From JAYVJH01 sp043777595 (lineage in GTDB: Bacteria; Bacteroidota; Bacteroidia; Cytophagales; Spirosomataceae): a stretch of DNA of 10,964 bases. Shown here in pieces: positions 1 to 5,805 of this stretch. Location of the stretch: the NCBI GenBank assembly GCA_043777595.1, contig JAYWHT010000065.1:1-10964 (forward strand), in the 5' to 3' direction. The position numbers and the translations under genes were made by a program. Within the stretch, counting starts at the first letter, position 1. The number at the start of each line of letters is the position of its first letter. The notes beneath the pieces were generated by a model. That model saw nothing but the letters and a program-made list of their open reading frames with translations. It ran no database searches and had not been told where the DNA came from.

Positions 1-13
1 TACTATCTGGTTC

Positions 14-60
14 ATGGTTATCTCTATTTTGGTTTTGCAACCTTGAGATAACCATTTTTA
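14..60 (+). terminator. Rho-independent terminator of an upstream gene
   Basis: A perfect 11-base stem (14-24 pairing with 45-55, ATGGTTATCTC/GAGATAACCAT) encloses a loop that contains a smaller GGTT/AACC hairpin. It is followed directly by TTTTTA and another T-rich stretch at 64-69. It probably ends a gene lying to the left of the window, so galB starts a new transcription unit. Confidence 0.75.
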
Positions 61-66
61 CCCTTT

Positions 67-99
67 TTTCAAAATAATTCTACTAGCACAATCCGTTTG
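67..99 (+). promoter_or_regulatory. Possible galB promoter (weak match)
   Basis: TCCGTTTG at 92-99 differs by one base from the Bacteroidetes -7 consensus TAnnTTTG, and TTTC at 67-70 sits 21 bases upstream where TTTG is expected. The start point would fall about 15 bases before the galB ATG. It lies just behind the upstream terminator, where a promoter is needed, but both boxes are imperfect. Confidence 0.35.
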
Positions 100-120
100 C
101 CATTAAAAAACACTAAAAAA

Positions 121-837
121 ATGAAAAAATTATTAGTCATTTCCGCCCACAGTGCAGACTTTGTTTGGCGAGCGGGAGGCGTTATTGCCAAAAGTGTAGA
201 ACAAGAAGCCGAAACGCTCGTGGTTTGTATGTCTTACGGCGAGCGAGGCGAAAGCGGCGAACTCTGGAAAGAAGACCCCAATCGGACGGAAGAAAGCGTT
301 AAAATTATCAGAAAAGCTCAAGCCCAACGTGCCGCCGACATTTTGGGTACGCCCGTTCAGTTTTTAGATTGGGGTGACTATCCGATGTTGATTTCGGACG
401 AAAGAATAGCGCAACTCACCCAAATCATTGGCGATTTTGAACCGACAGTAATTCTAACCCACACCGCCAAAGACCCCTTCAACCCCGACCACCCATTAGC
501 CTACCAAGCCACCGAGCGGGCAAGGTTGCTCTCGTGCGGGGCGGGGGTGGCAAGTGCTTTCAAAAATATTGACCCGCCCGCTTGGTATTCGTTTGAGCCA
601 CATCAACCCGAAATCTGCGATTTTAAACCCGATACTTTTCTGGATATTTCGAGTGTTTTTGACAAAAAAATAGCAGCTATGAATTGTATGGGCGCACAAA
701 ATTATTTGGTAGATTATTATGCCGAATTGGCAAGCCGCAGAGCCAACCACGCCCGCCGTATTTCGGGGCAAAAAGAAGTAAAATATGCCGAGGCGTTTCA
801 GAGCCACGTGCCGAGGGTAGTGAATTCGATTTTTTGA
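121..837 (+). CDS. galB: 4-oxalomesaconate hydratase GalB (PIG-L family)
   Basis: This enzyme adds water to the keto form of 4-oxalomesaconate to give 4-carboxy-4-hydroxy-2-oxoadipate in gallate/protocatechuate 4,5-cleavage breakdown; it is a zinc-dependent cytoplasmic protein. The 238-residue product carries the PIG-L (LmbE-like) fold signature in the form typical of GalB rather than of deacetylases: AHSADFVWRAGG at residues 9-20 replaces the usual AHPDDE, followed by ERGES (41-45), HPLAY (124-128) and FEPHQP (158-163). These match what I remember of Pseudomonas putida GalB along the whole length. I chose the ATG at 121 because the family begins just there; an in-frame TTG at 97 would add eight unconserved residues. 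galC and galD lie downstream, which supports the specific role. The stop codon is followed at once by a short copy of the GATGAACGATGA repeat. Confidence 0.9.
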   Translation: MKKLLVISAHSADFVWRAGGVIAKSVEQEAETLVVCMSYGERGESGELWKEDPNRTEESVKIIRKAQAQRAADILGTPVQFLDWGDYPMLISDERIAQLTQIIGDFEPTVILTHTAKDPFNPDHPLAYQATERARLLSCGAGVASAFKNIDPPAWYSFEPHQPEICDFKPDTFLDISSVFDKKIAAMNCMGAQNYLVDYYAELASRRANHARRISGQKEVKYAEAFQSHVPRVVNSIF

Positions 838-868
838 GTGATGAACGATGACGCTCGTGCGGTGATGA
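838..868. repeat. GATGAACGATGA-type simple repeat plus CGCTCGTGCGGT word
   Basis: Directly after the galB stop comes GTGATGAACGATGA (838-851), a short copy of the repeat family found at four other places in the pathway genes. It runs into CGCTCGTGCGGT (852-863), whose exact reverse complement occurs at 5306-5317. Confidence 0.6.
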
Positions 869-901
869 AGTTTGAAATTTTTTTAAACCCAAAGTAATTT
901 T

Positions 902-1264
902 ATGAAAACAGGAAGCATTCTTTCAGATAAAACACTTGCTTTTGCTATTCGGGTGGTGAAGTTGTATAAATACTTGATAGAAGAAAAGAAAGAATTTGTG
1001 ATGAGCAAGCAAATACTTCGCTGTGGAACAAATCCTGGGGCAATGGTTCGTGAAGCAATGAATGCTGAAAGTGGATTAGACTTTATTCATAAACTTGCTG
1101 TTGCACAAAAAGAAGTGGCAGAAACCACCTATTGGCTTGAACTTTTACAAGCAACAAATTTTTTGAACCAACCCGAATTTGAGTCAATGAAAATCGATGC
1201 CGAAGAAATTATGCGGCTACTAAGAAGTTCGATTTTGACAAGGAAACAAAACCTAAACAAGTAA
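902..1264 (+). CDS. Four-helix-bundle protein (S23/23S rRNA IVP family)
   Basis: This 120-residue, mostly helical protein matches the small 'four helix bundle protein' family (TIGR02436), named after proteins encoded in intervening sequences of 23S rRNA genes. Visible family features are the N-terminal DKTLAFAIRVVKLYKYL helix, the SKQILRCGTNPGAMVREA segment (residues 35-52), and the FIHKLAVAQKEVAETTYWLELL helix (61-82). The biochemical role of the family is unknown; members form small oligomers and are scattered through Bacteroidota genomes as stand-alone genes. Here it sits between galB and galC, and its TAA stop overlaps the galC ATG by one base, so it is co-transcribed with the pathway. 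I see no reason to link it to aromatic breakdown; it looks like a passenger. Confidence 0.85.
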   Translation: MKTGSILSDKTLAFAIRVVKLYKYLIEEKKEFVMSKQILRCGTNPGAMVREAMNAESGLDFIHKLAVAQKEVAETTYWLELLQATNFLNQPEFESMKIDAEEIMRLLRSSILTRKQNLNK

Positions 1265-1887
1265 TGGATTCATCTCTCATCTCTCATCTCTCATCGTTCA
1301 GTACCGCCACCATCTGCGAAGCCCTCGGCAATATCGGCTTTTTGCCTTCGGCTATTAAGCCCATTGCCCAAGGTATGAAAGTATGCGGCCCAGCCTATAC
1401 CGTACAAACCATGCCCCGCGACAACGTATTACTGCACCGTGCTTACGCCTATGCCCAAGCAGGCGATGTGCTGATTGCCAACTGTTCGGGTTTCTATGAA
1501 GCGGGCTACTGGGGCGATTTAATGAGCCTCGGCGCAAAAACCAAAGGCATAAATGGCTTGGTAATAGACGCTTGCGTGCGTGATGCCGATGACATCGAAG
1601 CCATGGGTTTCCCTGTTTTTAGCCGAGGTCTGTGCATCAGAGGCACATCTAACCACGGCGATGGTACGCTCAACGAACCAATTATTATTGGCGATGTACT
1701 AATAAACCCTGGCGATATTGTGGTAGGCGACCGTGACGGCGTGGTGATTGTGCCTCAAAATCGAATCGAAGAAGTCATCGAAAAAGCCACCGCCCGTGAG
1801 GCCAAAGAAGAACATACCCGTGAAGAGCTAAGAAAAGGACGGGTTTCGATTGATATTTATGGGTGGACTTTTAACGATGAGAGATGA
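1264..1887 (+). CDS. galC: 4-carboxy-4-hydroxy-2-oxoadipate aldolase (RraA-like fold)
   Basis: This class II aldolase cleaves 4-carboxy-4-hydroxy-2-oxoadipate to pyruvate and oxaloacetate, the last step of the pathway begun by GalD and GalB; the family often also decarboxylates oxaloacetate. In the 207-residue product the metal and substrate site is visible as YWGDLMSLGAK (82-92) followed by IDACVRDADD (101-110), which includes the conserved R106-D107 and the acidic metal ligand after it. SRGLC (120-124) and GDRDGVVIVP (155-164) are also typical of the RraA/HMG-aldolase superfamily. It seems to lack some 15-20 N-terminal residues found in LigK/GalC proteins. Instead residues 3-12 (Ser/Leu/Ile/His-rich) are encoded by a CTCATCTCTCAT repeat, and the last residues (NDER) come from another copy. 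The true start could be debated, but the ATG at 1264 overlaps the previous stop, as in a coupled operon. Confidence 0.85.
   Translation: MDSSLISHLSSFSTATICEALGNIGFLPSAIKPIAQGMKVCGPAYTVQTMPRDNVLLHRAYAYAQAGDVLIANCSGFYEAGYWGDLMSLGAKTKGINGLVIDACVRDADDIEAMGFPVFSRGLCIRGTSNHGDGTLNEPIIIGDVLINPGDIVVGDRDGVVIVPQNRIEEVIEKATAREAKEEHTREELRKGRVSIDIYGWTFNDER
1270..1300. repeat. CATCTCTCAT/CATCGTTCA repeat inside galC start
   Basis: Tandem CATCTCT units ending in CATCGTTCA lie within the first twelve codons of galC and are read in frame. They belong to the same simple-repeat family as the copies at 838, 1873-1998, 4891-4943 and 4991-5014, here in the CATC orientation. Confidence 0.7.
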
Positions 1888-1998
1888 ACGATGAGTGATG
1901 AACGATGGGTGATAAACGATGAGAGATGAACGATGAGAATAGAAAAACTCATCGTTCATCACCCATCACTCATCGTTCATCACCCATCACTCATCACT
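1873..1998. repeat. Large inverted array of GATGAACGATGAG / CTCATCGTTCATC units
   Basis: This is the largest copy of the repeat family. The left half (1873-1937) has GATG-type units and the right half (1948-1998) has CATC-type units, so the array folds back on itself. The innermost stem is perfect for 13 bases (1925-1937 with 1948-1960) around a 10-base loop (1938-1947); pairing further out is imperfect. It holds the galC stop codon and reaches to within one base of the next gene's start. It may act as a hairpin between the two genes, or it may simply be expanding. Confidence 0.85.
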
Positions 1999-2775
1999 AT
2001 GAAAATTGCAATCCTCGGCCTCGGCGAAGCTGGCTCACACTTAGCCAACGATTTAGTAAAAATGGGCGTAAGCGTAACAGGGTATGACCCCAATCCCGTC
2101 CGGAAATTAGACGAACGAATTACCGTCAAAAACAGCAATGCCGAAGCTGTCCAAGATGCGGACATTATTTTTGGTACGAATCTTTCGTCAGTTTCAGTCG
2201 AAATCGCACACGAATTGAGTGGTGTTTTGCAGCCCCACCAGTTTTTTTGCGAAATGAATACTTCGGGCCCTGAAAAGAAAAAAGCGATTGCAGAAATTCT
2301 AAGACCTTCGGGCGTAAAAGTGATAGACCTCGCCATCATGGCACCCGTGCCGCCCAAAGGTATTTTTACGCCTTTGCTGGCCTCTGGCGAATTTACTGCT
2401 GAGTTTTCAGAAGCCATAAAACCATTGAATTTAGATATTGAGATTCTTAAAAACAGCAAAATTGGCGATGCGGCCACCCGAAAACTCTTACGCTCAATCG
2501 TTTATAAAGGTATAGCGGCCGTGGTTTGCGAAGCCATGGAAGCAGGCAAAGCCTTTGGCATGGAAAGCTATATTCGTGGTCAAATTAACTCTTTGATTGG
2601 TGGAAATAATGACATAATTGACCGTTTTGTAGAAGGTAGCCGCACCCATGCCAAACGCCGAAAAGACGAAATGGAGGCAGTAATAGAATTAGCCCCCCCC
2701 GCCCCCAATGGGGGAGTTATTGACCTCATTATGAGCAAAGCGGCAAGGGATAATTTGACGAAATTAGTTAATTAA
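1999..2775 (+). CDS. NAD(P)-dependent oxidoreductase, 6PGDH-like with DUF1932
   Basis: A soluble 258-residue dehydrogenase of the beta-hydroxyacid dehydrogenase superfamily. The Rossmann dinucleotide motif GLGEAG is at residues 7-12, with D30 at the end of strand 2, and TSG at 88-90. The C-terminal helical part, starting near ATRKLLRSIVYKG (159-171, likely catalytic K162), resembles DUF1932. Its substrate is unknown; the setting between galC and galD suggests a hydroxy- or oxo-dicarboxylate linked to aromatic breakdown, but this is inference. I chose the ATG at 1999: an in-frame ATG at 1933 would add 22 residues encoded wholly by the CATC repeat, and family members begin MKIAILG. Oddly, residues 232-239 (APPAPNGG) are encoded by a run of eight C and a CCCCC-AAT-GGGGG palindrome, apparently a small insertion in a helix-rich region. 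A strong terminator overlaps the stop. Confidence 0.8.
   Translation: MKIAILGLGEAGSHLANDLVKMGVSVTGYDPNPVRKLDERITVKNSNAEAVQDADIIFGTNLSSVSVEIAHELSGVLQPHQFFCEMNTSGPEKKKAIAEILRPSGVKVIDLAIMAPVPPKGIFTPLLASGEFTAEFSEAIKPLNLDIEILKNSKIGDAATRKLLRSIVYKGIAAVVCEAMEAGKAFGMESYIRGQINSLIGGNNDIIDRFVEGSRTHAKRRKDEMEAVIELAPPAPNGGVIDLIMSKAARDNLTKLVN
2693..2714. repeat. C8 run and CCCCC/GGGGG palindrome inside the oxidoreductase gene
   Basis: Eight C (2693-2700), a G, then CCCCC-AAT-GGGGG (2702-2714). It is in frame and adds a Pro/Gly-rich loop. It resembles the G/C-rich repeats of the CCCCCTTTGGGGG kind that I recall scattered in Bacteroidota genomes. The run of eight C could also be prone to slippage. Confidence 0.5.
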
Positions 2776-2819
2776 GCCTAATATTTGTTTTGTAATCAAA
2801 ATATTAGGCTTAATTTTTT
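2771..2819 (+). terminator. Rho-independent terminator after the oxidoreductase gene
   Basis: A perfect 16-base stem pairs 2771-2786 with 2799-2814 (ATTAAGCCTAATATTT with its complement), with a 12-base loop, and TTTTTT follows at 2814-2819. It starts inside the stop codon. It overlaps a second, longer inverted repeat (2783-2834), so the two folds exclude each other. Confidence 0.85.
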
Positions 2820-2834
2820 GATTACAAAACAAAT
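2783..2834. repeat. 19-base perfect inverted repeat overlapping the terminator
   Basis: ATTTGTTTTGTAATCAAAA (2783-2801) has an exact inverted copy at 2816-2834, separated by 14 bases. Its left arm uses the terminator's left stem, loop and right stem, and its right arm covers the -33 box of the next gene's promoter. It could be an antiterminator fold in read-through RNA, or an operator in DNA. Confidence 0.75.
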
Positions 2835-2847
2835 GACGCTATCTTTG
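2817..2847 (+). promoter_or_regulatory. Bacteroidetes-type promoter for the AAA ATPase gene
   Basis: TTTG at 2817-2820, a 19-base spacer, then TATCTTTG at 2840-2847, a perfect match to TAnnTTTG. Transcription should start near 2853, leaving a leader of about eight bases before the ATG at 2861. Confidence 0.7.
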
Positions 2848-2860
2848 AATCAAAAAAACA

Positions 2861-3988
2861 ATGATTTCGAGAATAATTCAACAACAAATTGAGCAAAATC
2901 TATTCAAAAACAAAATTATTTTACTCATTGGGCCAAGGCAAATTGGGAAAACAACTCTGTTGCGAGAAGTAGTCAAAAACAATGTAGTAAAACATTTGTG
3001 GCTCAATGCCGATGAACTAGATATAAAACAACAACTCGAAACGGCCACCACAAGTACCCAACTTTTACAATTATTTGGCAGTGCTCAGTTAATCATTATT
3101 GACGAAGCACAGCAAGTAGAAAATATCGGGCTAAAATTAAAATTAGTTATTGACACCAACCCCAACCTACAAATAATAGCCACGGGGTCTTCGGCATTTG
3201 AGTTATTGCAAAAAAGCAACGAACCACTAACGGGCAGAAAAAAAGAGTACCATTTATTTCCCCTTAGTTTTTCGGAAATGGTGCAAAATACCACACTATT
3301 AGAAGAAAAAAGATGCTTAGAAAACCGCTTGCTTTATGGCTCTTACCCCGAGGTAATAAACAATTTGGGGAATGAAAAAGAGGTATTGAAAGAAATAACG
3401 AACAGCTACCTTTATAAAGACCTATTGCGATATGATGGCATAAAAAAATCTTCGGTAATAGATAAATTACTTTTGGCGTTGGCTTTGCAGGTGGGGAGCG
3501 AGGTTTCTTACAACGAATTGGCTAATACCATCGGCAACATAAACTCTGCCACAGTAGAAAAATATATAGATTTACTCGAAAAGTCTTATGTCGTTTTCAA
3601 ATTAAATGCCCTGAGTAGAAATTTGCGAAATGAAATAAAAAAAACCAAGAAAATATATTTTTACGACAATGGAATCCGCAATGCTATCATCAACAATTTT
3701 AATCCATTGGCATTAAGAAATGATAAAGGGGCATTGTGGGAGAATTTTTTGATCAGCGAAAGACTGAAACGCAACAACTATAACAAACACTATTGCAATA
3801 CTTATTTTTGGAGAACTTTTGACCAAGCCGAAGTAGATTATATTGAAGAATACGATGGAGCGTTGCATTTATTTGAATTTAAGTGGAAAGCCAATAATGC
3901 AAAAATACCAGCCTCGATATTACAAGCCTATTCTATAAATAGTTCTGAAATAATAGATACCAATAATTATGAAAAATTTGTTGGTTAG
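2861..3988 (+). CDS. AAA-family ATPase with DUF4143 (nuclease-like C terminus)
   Basis: A 375-residue P-loop ATPase of the common AAA_14/DUF4143 type. The N-terminal ATPase domain has Walker A GPRQIGKTT (24-32), Walker B LIIIDEAQ (77-84) and a sensor-1-like ATGSS (107-111), followed by the family's LSFSEM and LLYGSYPEV segments. The C-terminal domain contains a winged-helix-like region (about 195-260) and ends with EVDYIEE (324-330) and HLFEFKWK (336-343), a pattern like the D...(E)xK core of restriction-type nucleases. The function of the family is not settled. The gene is clearly richer in A+T than its neighbours and has its own promoter, with a terminator in front of it. It splits the catabolic cluster between the oxidoreductase and galD, so it looks acquired. 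Only 23 bases separate it from galD, so its promoter may now also drive galD. Confidence 0.85.
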   Translation: MISRIIQQQIEQNLFKNKIILLIGPRQIGKTTLLREVVKNNVVKHLWLNADELDIKQQLETATTSTQLLQLFGSAQLIIIDEAQQVENIGLKLKLVIDTNPNLQIIATGSSAFELLQKSNEPLTGRKKEYHLFPLSFSEMVQNTTLLEEKRCLENRLLYGSYPEVINNLGNEKEVLKEITNSYLYKDLLRYDGIKKSSVIDKLLLALALQVGSEVSYNELANTIGNINSATVEKYIDLLEKSYVVFKLNALSRNLRNEIKKTKKIYFYDNGIRNAIINNFNPLALRNDKGALWENFLISERLKRNNYNKHYCNTYFWRTFDQAEVDYIEEYDGALHLFEFKWKANNAKIPASILQAYSINSSEIIDTNNYEKFVG

Positions 3989-4011
3989 CTATCATCTTTA
4001 CCTCCCAAACA

Positions 4012-5085
4012 ATGCAAAAAATCCCCTATTATCAAATCCGTGGCGGTAGCTCAAAGGGTCTGTTCTTCAATGCCGAAGATTTGCCAACCGATGAAACACA
4101 GCGCAATGAGCTGATTATCAAAGCCATGGAAGGCTCACTCTTGGGCGACCCTCGCCAAATAGACGGCTTGGGTGGAGGAGCGTCTTTGACGAGCAAAGTA
4201 GCCATTGTGAGTATTTCTGACAACCCAGATTGCGATTTAGACTACTATTTCATTCAAGTTGTGGTGGGTAAAGGGCGAGTAAGCACTACTCAAACTTGTG
4301 GCAATATTTTGGCAGGAGTGCTACCCTTTGCCATAGAATCGGGTATGATGGCCGCACAAGAAGACACAACGTCGGCCAAGATAAATATCGTCAATACGGG
4401 TGGAATCTGCGAAGTAGTCGTACAAACGCCCAACAAAAAAATAAACTACGCTGGCGATACCAAAATTGATGGCGTGGTAGGTACAGCCGCACCCATCATT
4501 TGCAATTATTTAGATACAGTTGGCTCAACTTGCGGGGCATTGCTGCCCACAGGCAACCAAAAAGACATCATTGACGGCATCGAAGCCACTTGTATTGACA
4601 ACGGTATGCCTGTGGTTATCATGCAGGCATCTGATTTTGGGTTGATGGGTAACGAAAGTATCGAGGTTTTGGAAGCCAACGAAAATTTAAAAAAACGCAT
4701 CGAAAATATACGTTTGCAAGCTGGATATTTAATGAACTTAGGCGATGTGAGCCAGCAAACGATTCCAAAAATGTGCTTGATTTCGCCACCTCAAAATGGC
4801 GGGACTGTCAATACCCGAATGTTTATTCCGCACGTGGTGCATGAAGCTATTGGTGTTTTGGCAGCGGTGAGCGTGGCAACAGCTTATTTAGTGATGAGTG
4901 AAAAGAGTCATTCATCATTCATCGTTCATCGTTCATCACTCTCAATAGAACACCCTTCTGGTGAGTTTACAGTAAATCTCGAATACGAAATCACTCATCA
5001 CTCATCACTCATCGTCACAAAGTCGGGCGTGATTCGCACGGCGAGGCTGTTGAGTAGAGGAGAGGTTTTTGTAGAATCAAATTAA
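4012..5085 (+). CDS. galD: 4-oxalomesaconate tautomerase GalD (PrpF family)
   Basis: This cytoplasmic isomerase converts the enol form of 4-oxalomesaconate to the keto form used by GalB. It belongs to the PrpF/diaminopimelate-epimerase fold with two pseudo-symmetrical halves. The 357-residue product matches my recollection of Pseudomonas GalD along its length: RGGSSKG (10-16), DPRQIDGLGG (46-55), SLTSKVAIV (58-66), TCGNILAGV (95-103), GALLPTGN (175-182), CIDNGMPVV (194-202), MNLGDVSQQTIPKMCL (241-256), NGGTVNTR (262-269) and EHPSGEFTV (313-321). K62 and C96 are 34 residues apart, as for the catalytic Lys and Cys reported for PrpF. Two stretches, 299-310 and 328-335 (His/Ser-rich), are encoded by in-frame copies of the CATCGTTCATC repeat and fall in places where homologues vary in length. 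There is no strong promoter in the 23 bases upstream. Confidence 0.9.
   Translation: MQKIPYYQIRGGSSKGLFFNAEDLPTDETQRNELIIKAMEGSLLGDPRQIDGLGGGASLTSKVAIVSISDNPDCDLDYYFIQVVVGKGRVSTTQTCGNILAGVLPFAIESGMMAAQEDTTSAKINIVNTGGICEVVVQTPNKKINYAGDTKIDGVVGTAAPIICNYLDTVGSTCGALLPTGNQKDIIDGIEATCIDNGMPVVIMQASDFGLMGNESIEVLEANENLKKRIENIRLQAGYLMNLGDVSQQTIPKMCLISPPQNGGTVNTRMFIPHVVHEAIGVLAAVSVATAYLVMSEKSHSSFIVHRSSLSIEHPSGEFTVNLEYEITHHSSLIVTKSGVIRTARLLSRGEVFVESN
4891..4943. repeat. CATCGTTCATC repeat, translated inside galD (copy 1)
   Basis: GTGATGAGTG followed, after a few bases, by TTCATCATTCATCGTTCATC units and CACTCTC. The stretch has opposite orientations at its two ends, so it can form a weak hairpin. It is read in frame as a Ser/His/Ile/Val-rich loop of GalD. 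Confidence 0.75.
4991..5014. repeat. CACTCATCACTCATC repeat, translated inside galD (copy 2)
   Basis: Three TCACTCA-type units ending in CATCGTC encode residues 328-335 of GalD. Same repeat family as 4891-4943, only about 50 bases away, in a second variable loop. Confidence 0.7.
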
Positions 5086-5562
5086 ACGATGCTGTAAAAA
5101 AATCCCTCGCCGACTTAAATCAAAATTATGTGTCAATTTACGCTTACTATAAAACAAAAAACCGTAGCGTTAAATTTTGTTTATTTTTCACATCTACTAT
5201 TTAGCATCGAAAACCATATTGAAATTTTACCGAGATTGTTGCAATATCAATTTATTTATGCAAAAAAGAACGTAATTTTCTAACAATCAATACTCTACAT
5301 TTTTAACCGCACGAGCGATTCCGGCATAAGTCTTCATTAGTATTTAAGTAGTATTGTATAAATAAACGGTATTTTGGTTTTTTTTAATATCTCGTTATTT
5401 GCTGATTGAAATATTTTTCGTTTTTCACTATTTATATACTCTTATAAAAAGCTAATGGCAATTAGATTTAATTTTTCATCAAAAAAAGGTAAGAGAGAAT
5501 CGCTTGATTGTAAGATGAAGAATAGCCGCTCAAATCAGAATACGCTTCACAAATAGGGCATT
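5086..5562. other. Non-coding stretch between galD and the attachment site
   Basis: About 480 A+T-rich bases without a convincing gene on either strand. The one GC-rich word, ACCGCACGAGCG at 5306-5317, is the inverted copy of the word after galB. I see no clear galD terminator; the short T and A runs here lack good stems. Confidence 0.6.
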
Positions 5563-5602
5563 AAAAAAAGCTAACATATTGATTTTCAACGTGTTAGCTT
5601 TT
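5563..5602 (-). terminator. Terminator of the tRNA gene (minus strand)
   Basis: An 11-base stem AAAAGCTAACA/TGTTAGCTTTT (5566-5576 with 5592-5602) is extended by an inner TTGA/TCAA stem. Read on the minus strand it ends in seven T, so it should terminate a tRNA transcript coming from the right. It lies eight bases beyond the tRNA 3' end. Confidence 0.75.
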
Positions 5603-5607
5603 AAAAA

Positions 5608-5633
5608 TGTAGCGGGAACAGGACTCGAACCTA
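5608..5633 (-). other. tRNA 3'-end fragment: left attachment site (attL)
   Basis: Read on the minus strand this gives the T-loop TTCGAGT with its flanking stem, then acceptor strand TCCCGCT and A73, and then it stops matching a tRNA: no anticodon or D arm follows. It is the end of a tRNA gene displaced by integration; the whole tRNA should lie beyond the far end of the element, outside this window. The isotype cannot be fixed from 23 bases; the sequence recalls the initiator tRNA-Met of Cytophagales, but that is from memory. The T-stem carries two wobble pairs, which suggests that the join between chromosome and element lies next to CCT at 5630-5632. Confidence 0.65.
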
Positions 5634-5737
5634 CTTAATGTTGATATTTGTCATACACCCCCAAAACATACATAACTTACTGATTTTAATGTAGTTACAT
5701 TTTAGTCTGAATCTAAGTAGATTAAAATAAATTAAGA

Positions 5738-5782
5738 TAAATAAGAATAAGTTAAGGAAAACGCTTAACAAACGCTTAACAA
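5738..5782. repeat. Likely integrase or regulator binding repeats upstream of int
   Basis: Two exact 11-base tandem copies ACGCTTAACAA (5761-5771 and 5772-5782) follow an A-rich stretch holding TAAATAAGA (5738-5746), the same word that forms the 13-base repeats of the origin. They lie where the -33 box of the integrase promoter should be, and where arm-type integrase sites are usually found. Confidence 0.45.
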
Positions 5783-5797
5783 ATCGAATTGTAGCAG

Positions 5798-5805
5798 TAT
5801 ATTTG
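5798..5805 (+). promoter_or_regulatory. Integrase promoter -7 box
   Basis: TATATTTG fits TAnnTTTG perfectly, 27 bases before the integrase ATG. No TTTG is present 19-21 bases upstream; the tandem ACGCTTAACAA repeats occupy that place, so the promoter may depend on a bound protein. Confidence 0.55.

Noticed and set aside
496..807. Minus-strand frames inside galB, galD, integrase and other genes
   Set aside because: They are shadows of strongly conserved plus-strand genes and show no protein features of their own.
1933..1998. Longer start for the oxidoreductase at 1933
   Set aside because: The added 22 residues come wholly from the CATC repeat; the conserved Rossmann start MKIAILG begins at 1999.
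1873..1998. CRISPR or insertion-sequence end
   Set aside because: The units are 6-8-base low-complexity words without spacers, and no transposase or target duplication is seen.
2861..3988. Antitoxin/toxin or defence system formed by the AAA/DUF4143 ATPase
   Set aside because: No partner gene lies beside it; both neighbours belong to the catabolic pathway, so a defence role is not supported by context.
5608..5700. Intact tRNA gene on the minus strand
   Set aside because: Only the acceptor 3' strand and T arm match; no anticodon or D arm is present beyond 5633.
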